From contig JAWQEG010000365.1 in NCBI GenBank assembly GCA_033782935.1, forward strand, positions 372,001 through 436,000: 64,000 nucleotides of DNA. Reading direction: 5' to 3'. The translations under genes and the position numbers were made by a program. Positions 57,201-64,000 of this stretch are shown piece after piece. How positions within the stretch are numbered: the first letter of the stretch is position 1; each line of letters opens with the position of its first letter. The stretch comes from Petrolisthes cinctipes (Eukaryota > Arthropoda > Malacostraca > Decapoda > Porcellanidae). A model generated the notes under the pieces. That model did no database searches and had not been told where the DNA came from. It saw only the letters and a program-made list of their open reading frames with translations.

Positions 57201-58881
57201 TACTCTCGAGGGCTTGACGGGATTTTGCCATAGAACGCGTTACAGCACAAAGAGGAAAAAGGTGTGGCTCCTGGGTTTCCAGCTGCTGCAATTCAGTAGA
57301 GGTTTGTGGCCTCTCACTCAAAACTGGTGGTGAAAAAGGTTGTCCCATGTTGCCACCAGCCAAATCGTTTCCCAATATTAGGTCAACACCCCGAACAGGA
57401 AGTTCAGGTAAAACTGCAACAGTTGCTAAACCACAGAAACAATCGGAGTTAAGGTGAATTTTGATTAAAGGGGCTGAGCCCTGGCCCCATAAAGAACCCA
57501 AAACCACAAATTTACCTGTCTCCTCACCAGTTGTTATCCCAGAACAGATCAGTGTTTGCAAAAATCCTGAATCCCGTAAAATAGTGATTGGAATGCTATC
57601 ATTATTCTCCAACACAAAGCCTCTTGAGAGAAAAGGGCTATAAGTTCCAATATGGGAACCTTCATCTGAAACATCTAGCAAATCTTCCTGAAGGGAAGTT
57701 TCTCGTTCACTAGGAGGAGAAACCAAAGCAACTGGTTTTTCCTTCTGAGGTGACTTAGTCTTAGCATTCTTAAATGCGATTAGAGTAGGCTTCCTTTTCC
57801 TCCAACAGAATTCAGCTTTATGGCCGGACTTCCCACAAAATGTACATAAATACTCTGACTTTACAAATACACCAGTAGGTGGGGAAGCAGTCTTAACCAC
57901 AGTTGTTTGATCATCAGTTTTTAATACTTTCTTTTGCTGAAAAGGGGAACTACTACTTTTAGACACCTGTGAGACTCCATTACATTGGTTTTTGACATGA
58001 CACAATACATAAACATCAGCTTGTCCAGCAGCTTTTTCTACAGTCTCGAAATCCCTATCTAATAAATACAAACTTGCATCCCTTGTTACTGAACTTAAAA
58101 AGTCTTCCATTAGAATTAATTCAAACAATATTTCATAACTATTAACCCCTTTAGACCGTAATTATCTAGTGAAAGCATCCCTCTTATTTCTTGCAAACTC
58201 AAGGTGAGTCTCATCATACTTTCTAGCAATGCCACGAAAACGCTGTCGATAAGCCTCAGGAACAAGGGCGTAAGCTTTTAATACCTCTTCCTTCACAGTC
58301 TCATAGGATATGTCCCGAGCTGGGAGGGAAGTATAAGTACGAAGCGCTTTCTCCGTAAAAGACCGTTGCAAGAGAATAAGCCAAGCCCCTCTAGGCCATT
58401 TTAAAGTTTCTGCTAACATTTCGAAAGCACAAAAAAATTCATCAACAGTATCCTCTGAGAAGGTGGGCATAATTTTAGATGCACGTACTATGTCAAAGTG
58501 AGAGATGGTATCTGAACTAGAAATGTTAAGTTTATTTAACTCAAGTTGCAAACGGAGCTTTTCGGTTTCAGCTTGTTGTAAACACACTTGCATCTCAAGC
58601 CGTAGTAACTCCGGATCCTTATCTTTATCCTTATCAGTCCTTATAGCACCATTTACTAGAGATTGTTCCATTACAGGGTCAGTCAATATTGAACCGGCTT
58701 CCAATTGTTCCCGCTCACTTAAGGAATGTTCAGGACACACACTGTTTATGATAGTGTTTACCAAGTCAGTCTTATTCATATTGTTAACTGATGTAACACC
58801 CAAGTATTCGCACACAACTCTTAATTCAGCTACAGACATCAATTGATGGACCCTGCTGGATGAACCTACATACATCATCAT
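54268..58881 (-). pseudogene. Gypsy gag-pol, order PR-IN-RT-RNase H, one in-frame stop
   Basis: One reading frame of 1538 codons is interrupted by a single TAA at 58162-58164. The Gag part (58881-58165) has a coiled-coil segment and a SCAN-like region (YETVKEEVLKAYALVPEAYR) that continues across the stop with VNSYEILFELILMEDFLSS. Counting from 58128, there is a CCHC knuckle near residues 95-108, a protease DSG near 186, the integrase HHCC zinc near 430-470, integrase D, D and E near 501, 560 and 597 (35 residues between the last two), RT YLDD near 1020, and RNase H near 1167-1240 ending LADYLSRPK. Integrase precedes reverse transcriptase, the reverse of normal Ty3/Gypsy order and as in Gmr1-like elements. 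No chromodomain is apparent. Confidence 0.9.
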
Positions 58882-58953
58882 GATTTATTATTACCATTGT
58901 CAAACAAACAAACAAACTTGCGAGTGAAATCCTGGCGAGGTTGCCAAACCGCC

Positions 58954-59442
58954 TGTTACGACCGACTCTAACGCAACACTACGTGTCTCCAGGTTCAGTC
59001 GGCGTGACTAGACGTTATGGGATATACACAAAATACTTTAGTAAATTTATAAATATATTGTAATATAACCACAAATATGCACAACGGAAACAAATAATTA
59101 AATAGAATTTCACTCACCAGTGAATCGTTACTCAAACACATATCTTAACTACTTAAACCTATAAACTTAAACCTATAAACTTAAACCTATAATGCTGTGG
59201 ACAATCCTGAGTTTACAATACGTCAGTCTCACCAGTTGTGGAGCTCCAGGAGAGAGATGTTACACTGTTGGAGGGAGGAGGCCTACTGCCTAAAACCAAA
59301 ACTATGCCTACCAGGTAAACTCAGAGCTCTACGAGCTCTGAGATATGAAACACCAGGTCACACACACAACTACCCCAACCCCAGCTTCACTGACTCTTAA
59401 GATTATTAACAATAGTTTATACTAAAGACAATGGTCGTAACA
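58954..59442 (-). repeat. Gypsy 5' LTR (intact)
   Basis: This is the intact 489-bp copy beginning TGTTACG and ending CGTAACA. It contains a tandem AAACTTAAACCTAT-type repeat at 59152-59190. Comparison with the split LTR shows only a few substitutions in 489 bp, so the insertion seems young. Confidence 0.95.
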
Positions 59443-59620
59443 CATGACATAGTTAATATGCATATCATCGTCATCTTGTTCCTGCCACACGGGTCTTACA
59501 GCATTATGAAGTATTGTATTGCATGACATAGTTAACATTCATATGTGAAGTGGATGTCATCGTCATCTCGTTCCTGTCACACCTGTCTACATTGTTATGA
59601 AGTCGGTTAATAAAGTAGTG
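59443..59620. repeat. Tandem duplication at the Gypsy target site
   Basis: The unit GAAGTATTGTATTGCATGAC... through a CATCGTCATCT block is present twice (first copy split by Gypsy: 45652-45669 plus 59447-59503; second copy about 59504-59590). The second copy shows the unoccupied Gypsy target. Confidence 0.7.
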
Positions 59621-60144
59621 CAACAGAAATATAATGATGATGATTGTTATTTGCCTGCACATTTACTTGAAAGAAAACATATATTCAAGTATCTCACTGT
59701 CTAAAGATGTTTGCAATTTAATTACACAGTTGTTTAATACGATAATTAACAGCAACTGACTACTACTAGGTTAACTTTAGATAAGAGGCAAAGTTTACTG
59801 CCCTCATGTACCTTGTTATATAACTTGGTAACAATAGAGTTGAAAGGAGATGTTATATTATAAATATCAACATCTGAGGAGACCAGGATATTATGTTACT
59901 AAAAAGAAAAAAATATAGAAGATTAGCTGATGTTTATTAACAGGTAAACATGAATAAAAGAAGGGAATCCTAAGCTGTTCAAACTGAACCGAATGGTGGC
60001 AATTAGATGGTTCAATATGATTCGAACACCCCACCCCCCTCTCCCTTACTCTCGCCCTCTCTCCAATAACTCGCCGAGTAGAAACAACCGTGGATGTGCT
60101 TGTTTGGACGATGGTGGTGTTTCCCTTCCATAAGTTCGGGACTG
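59620..60144. mobile_element. AT-rich DNA and the right end of a TIR-TA element
   Basis: From about 60040, the sequence (CCAATAACTCGCCGAGTAGAA through GTTCGGGACTG at 60144, followed by TA) resembles the right end of the 4.1-kb TIR-TA element. I found no matching left end. 59620-59980 has nothing recognisable. Confidence 0.5.
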
Positions 60145-60146
60145 TA

Positions 60147-60336
60147 CAGCCATGGCTGATAGTGCTGGACAAAGGTTCAAGGACTGTTGGAGAGTAACTA
60201 AACAGAGTTCGAAAAAGTGAGTGTTCTAAACCTCTCTCAACGTTGAGAATGGTTTGGAAAATTCACTAGTTCGAACTCTATTCAGTTGCTCTCAAACAGT
60301 CCTTGGACCCTGGTCCAGCACTATCAGTCATGGCTA
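60147..60336. mobile_element. TA-flanked fold-back MITE, 190 bp
   Basis: The arms are about 65-70 bp (CAGCCATGGCTGATAGTGCT and its inverse), with TA at 60145-60146 and 60337-60338. Its left TA is also the flanking TA of the TIR-TA end before it, so it was probably inserted into that duplication. It is non-coding. Confidence 0.8.
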
Positions 60337-60344
60337 TACCTCCT

Positions 60345-61287
60345 CAAGCAGGATATCCACCACTTGGCTAACTCCCAATTCATCAGCATTGGTAGTGCCA
60401 GACGGCAACTAAACTTCAGGCATCAAAAAGATGGTGGTGTTAGGACATACGCCTCCTCCCTTCGCCCTCATCATTCCAAGTCTACATCATATAAATCTGT
60501 TGCAGCACCCTCTCAACTCTCTCAAGAAACAGCTGCTTCTTACTCTAGTGAGAACGTTTCTACGGTTTCACTACATAATAGTTTCTCTGTCTTGGAAACT
60601 GTATCAGACATTCATTCTGGTGACCCATCAACTGATCACAATTCTCAGGCTTTAGATAAAGGTGACCATGTGGTAGAGCTTCACGCTGCCACACGCTCTC
60701 CAAAAAGGAAACCCAAGTAAACTAAATTGCAACAGAGACGTCTTTGTGGTTCCTTTGAGACACTTGACTCCATGGACGTTCCTCCTTGCAAAGCAACCAT
60801 CTCTGTAAACTCATCAATATTTTCCTCTCAATTTCACCAGAAGCGTTCTCGTGGCTCTGATGAATTTCTCCCTCGCAATCTTCCTTTGGGAATATCGGAA
60901 GGGCGTGAAGTGAATGTGGATGCCAACGATATTGTGACTTCAAAAGATACAGTTTCTCTTCCGCTTGAGCAGCGGAGTAATTCTTCCACCTGTATCATGG
61001 ATGTTGATGTATCTGCCTGTGTCAGTGATACCACTGCTGTACAGGACAATACCAATGTGGTTGCTTCAAAGAATATCCCTGCTCATCTGCCTTCACCTTC
61101 TAACATATCAGATGCTTCAGGGACTCGTCTACGGGTCCCAATTACTGCCCCAAGTACTTCTCGTTGGGTTCGCTCTTCTTCTAGTGTCCCAGGATTAGAC
61201 AAAACTTGGCGTTTGAGTAAACCCTCTGGTCAAGGTGGTAGTGGGAAGTCCCTCCGTGAGGCTTCCCAAAGATCTGTACTAAAGTAA
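60345..61287 (+). pseudogene. I-like LINE 2: C-terminal part of ORF1
   Basis: The serine/threonine-rich frame 60286-60720 ends in basic RSPKRKPK and a stop. A second frame, 60727-61287, continues the same style and ends just before the endonuclease start. Position directly before an I-type endonuclease suggests the ORF1 tail. No zinc knuckle is left, so the call rests on context. Confidence 0.45.
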
Positions 61288-62565
61288 CACTGTTCAAGGT
61301 CCTTCAGTGGAATTGCCGTGGCTTGCGTGCCTCTTGGGAAGAACTGCGCGTTCTTCTCTCTAGCTTCTCTTCTGCATGTGTTTCTCTCCAAGAGACAATG
61401 CTTGGGGACCTCATTCCTGTCAGTCCTCCAGCATACTCTGCATTTTATTCCAATTAATTTGAAGGGCAGGGTAACCATGGTGGCTCTGCCATCCTAGTTC
61501 GCTGAGATATTCCATGCACGAGCCTGGAGCTTGACACTCCGCTTCAGGCTGTTGCAGTTAATTAAGGTTTTTATGGGTCGCCCGTACACTGTGTGCAGTC
61601 TATACCTTCCTCCCAGTGTTGCTGTTGAGAGGGGTGATCTCAACCCTCTTGTACAGGACGTTCCCTCTCCCTTTATTTTATTGGGTGATTTTAATGATCG
61701 TCATCCTCTGTGGGGTGACAGTTTGGTCAACCCCAGGGGTGTTTTATTGGCATCTTTTATTGAGGATGAGGGATTAGGGGTTTTAAATACGGGAGATGTG
61801 ACACATTTTAATAGCCCTACTGGGACTTTTACCGCCATTGACATTTCTCTCTGTTCACCCAGTGCTCTGTTGGATTTTACTTGGAGTGTGTTGCCCGATT
61901 TATATGGCAGTGACCACTTCCCTATACTTTTAGAAGGTAACAGGTACGAACCACAGCCTCGTCTTCCTAGGTGGAAATTAGAAAAGGCTGACTGGCAGTT
62001 TTTTAGAGAGCTAACTTCTCCGGTCTCTTCTGTAGCAGATTTTGGTAGCTCTGACGAGGCTGTAACATATTTCACTGATATGCTCCACTCTGATACTCTC
62101 AACTCTATCCCTAAAACTTCTGACAACTTTCCAAGACGTCCTGTCCCTTGGTGGTCACCAGTCTGCACCACTGCTGTGCGGGAGAAGTGCGCTGCTTTCT
62201 CTCGCCTTCGTCGTAATCGTGGGGACCCAACTCTTTTAGAGGACTTCCGACGGGCAAGGGCTCGGACTAGACGAGTTGTAAAAGAGGCACAACGTGCATC
62301 TTGGAAGGCCTATGGGCCTTCAATTAATACTAAAACTCCACTCACCCAAGTGTTCAGGAGAGTCCGTAAGATGGTGGGGAAGTTTTCTCCTAGTCCTCCA
62401 CCTGTACTTAAGGTCAATGGAATTAAGATCATGGATGGTTTAACAGTGGCCAGCACCATAGTGGAGGTTTTTGCAAGAGTCTCCAGCCGTGACTCTCGAC
62501 CTCTGGCTGTCAGTCATGAGTACGAAGCCGAGGAGCGCACTATCCTGGATTTCTCCGTCGCGCTA
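61288..62565 (+). pseudogene. I-like LINE 2: endonuclease, 3'-truncated
   Basis: The start reads VLQWNCRGLRASWEELRVLL and VSLQET (61295-61400). After frameshifts and stops near 61458, 61505 and 61563, a long open frame continues with SLYLPPSVAVERGDLNPLV, ILLGDFNDRHPLWGDS, TAIDISLCS and GSDHFPILL (to 61935). A linker rich in arginine follows (about 62160-62330). The copy breaks off near 62565, before any reverse transcriptase, and passes into CT-rich repeats. Confidence 0.8.
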
Positions 62566-62569
62566 AATT

Positions 62570-62872
<303 letters not shown>

Positions 62873-62904
62873 TATTTTAAAACATCTGCCAAAGATATCT
62901 TGTC

Positions 62905-63486
62905 GTCGAATTGGAAGGCTACTGATTCCTCCTATCCAGGCCAGAAAACAGACGAGACCTCAGTGGTACTACTAGGAGAGCTGTTTGGTGGCATAGTTTA
63001 GAGGAGGAAAAATCACAGACCCTCCAATTCACCAACAAGAAGAAGAGAATCTAACCTTAAAACACGTGAGGATTTCTTGTTGTTGTTGGTTGTGGAGGAG
63101 GAGTGTGTTTGGGGGGTGATGGTGTGGAATGAAGCGAGTGTGTGTGTGTGTGTGTCCGGATGGGAGTGTGCCTGTGTGTGTGGATGGGAATGGGAAAGTG
63201 TGTGTGTGTGTGTGGAAGGAAATGAAAGAGTATGTATGTGTGTCGATGGGAGTGCGTGTGGAAGGAAATGTAAGAGTATGTGTGTGTGTGTGTGTGTGTG
63301 TGTCGATGGGATAATGTGTGTGTATGTGTGTGTTATCTGAGGACCTACATGCAGGGACTCACCAGGCAGGGTGTAATGATCACTATAGGGATGCCTGTGA
63401 GTCTTATGGGAATACTGTAATGCTGAGAGATCTTATATATACCTGTCTCACACTTGATTCCTCGCACTCACTACCAACACTAATGT

Positions 63487-63534
<48 letters not shown>

Positions 63535-64000
63535 GGTTCCTCACACTCACTACTACCACCACCAGTATCTTCTGTGTGTGTGTGTATTTTCTTGTGAGGG
63601 TGTTGGCACATTAGTTCTTTACACCCATTCTTTACCACACTCTTAGGGGACCCTGAGAAGTCGTCAGAAAAATGGAGATAAACGAATCCTTCAAATATTG
63701 CCACGTAACACCGCCTACATGGAAGGAGCTTGTTTCGTGGCATGGTCAGGAGGAATCAGAAGCCACCAACTTTCATACACGATCACAAGGTCCTTAATTA
63801 AAGAAGAGGGGATAGCACACTGGATAGGAAATGAACGACGCCTATCAATACAACACTAAATATTTTCTGTTTCTCGTTGTGTTTATTTTATCGATGTGAT
63901 CTTTTCTGGCGTCGTGACTTGAGTTGGGTTTATGTAGGATTTTTTTGTGACGAGTTGAAGGTTACTGATTCCTCCATAGTCCCTCTCCCCCCCCCCCAAA
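62905..64000. repeat. Fold-back MITE copies and TG microsatellites
   Basis: A fold-back copy lies at about 62905-63048: left GAATTGGAAGGCTACTGATT, right GTGGCATAGTTTAGAGGAGG. TG-rich repeats lie at 63135-63335 and perfect (TG)n at 63491-63531. A partial fold-back copy lies at about 63655-63760 (CGTGGCATGGTCAGGAGGAA). Another left end lies at 63955-63980 (GGTTACTGATTCCTCC). The window ends in a C run. No gene is seen. Confidence 0.75.

Larger units (their letters stand above)
45670..59442 (-). mobile_element. Ty3/Gypsy LTR retrotransposon, interrupted by a DIRS element
   Basis: The LTRs are 489 bp, TGTTACG...CGTAACA. The right one (5' LTR of the minus-strand element) is 58954-59442. The left one is split into 45670-45778 and 53842-54221, which together also make 489 bp. 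The 4-bp duplication CATG flanks the whole (45666-45669 and 59443-59446). A polypurine tract (GGGGGGAAGGC on the minus strand) lies at 54222-54232 next to the 3' LTR. A primer-binding region lies just inside the 5' LTR. Without the nested DIRS the element is about 5.7 kb, with one gag-pol frame and no envelope gene. Confidence 0.95.

Noticed and set aside
45670..59442. Endogenous retrovirus with envelope
   Set aside because: The gag-pol frame ends 47 bp before the 3' LTR and no envelope-like frame exists between them.

Overview
This is a eukaryotic nuclear window. It shows GT-AG spliced exons, TATA boxes, tRNA-derived SINE structure, long microsatellites and wall-to-wall retroelements, with no bacterial gene organisation. 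An arthropod, most likely a decapod crustacean, is my inference. The support is TAACC-type repeats, long CA/TG and CT microsatellites, and the mixture of RTE, CR1-like, I-like and Jockey-like LINEs with a DIRS1-type tyrosine-recombinase retroelement and a Ty3/Gypsy element. No marker in the window fixes the species.

Layout. Positions 1-5970 form a large inverted repeat (arms of at least 2.3 kb, 786-bp spacer with a 30-bp minisatellite). Each arm carries the promoter and first two exons of one gene for a small, cysteine-rich secreted protein, so two copies lie head to head. The right copy is complete: four exons between 5163 and 7729, 134 codons, ten cysteines. The left copy runs off the window after exon 2. 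The arms differ mainly by a 161-bp TA-flanked MITE next to the TATA box and a 414-bp tRNA-derived SINE, both only in the left arm.

From 9.3 kb onward almost everything is transposable elements nested in one another. A CR1-like LINE (about 9.3-16.07 kb) is broken by a 639-bp TTAA-flanked MITE and a 1177-bp solo LTR. A second CR1-like copy (16.08-20.04 kb) is split around a truncated RTE-like LINE. A Jockey-like LINE with a 2A-like motif and a PHD-type finger (about 20.8-31.1 kb) is interrupted by a 4.1-kb TIR-TA DNA transposon with a spliced transposase (21255-25353) and by an RTE-clade LINE (27804-30943). Non-coding DNA with MITEs fills 31.1-36.3 kb. A minus-strand I-like LINE with RNase H (36.35-43.7 kb) carries a 1718-bp LTR-type insertion.

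The largest nest is 45670-59442. It is a minus-strand Ty3/Gypsy element whose pol order is protease-integrase-reverse transcriptase-RNase H, the Gmr1-like order rather than the usual one. Its 3' LTR was invaded by an 8063-bp DIRS-type element with inverted terminal repeats, an internal complementary region and several apparent introns, and the DIRS recombinase gene was itself invaded by a 634-bp TTAA-flanked MITE. The end of the window holds the front part of another I-like LINE followed by microsatellites and copies of a small fold-back repeat.

The only convincing host gene is the cysteine-rich secreted pair. All element genes carry stops or frameshifts except that the Gypsy gag-pol has just one in-frame stop.
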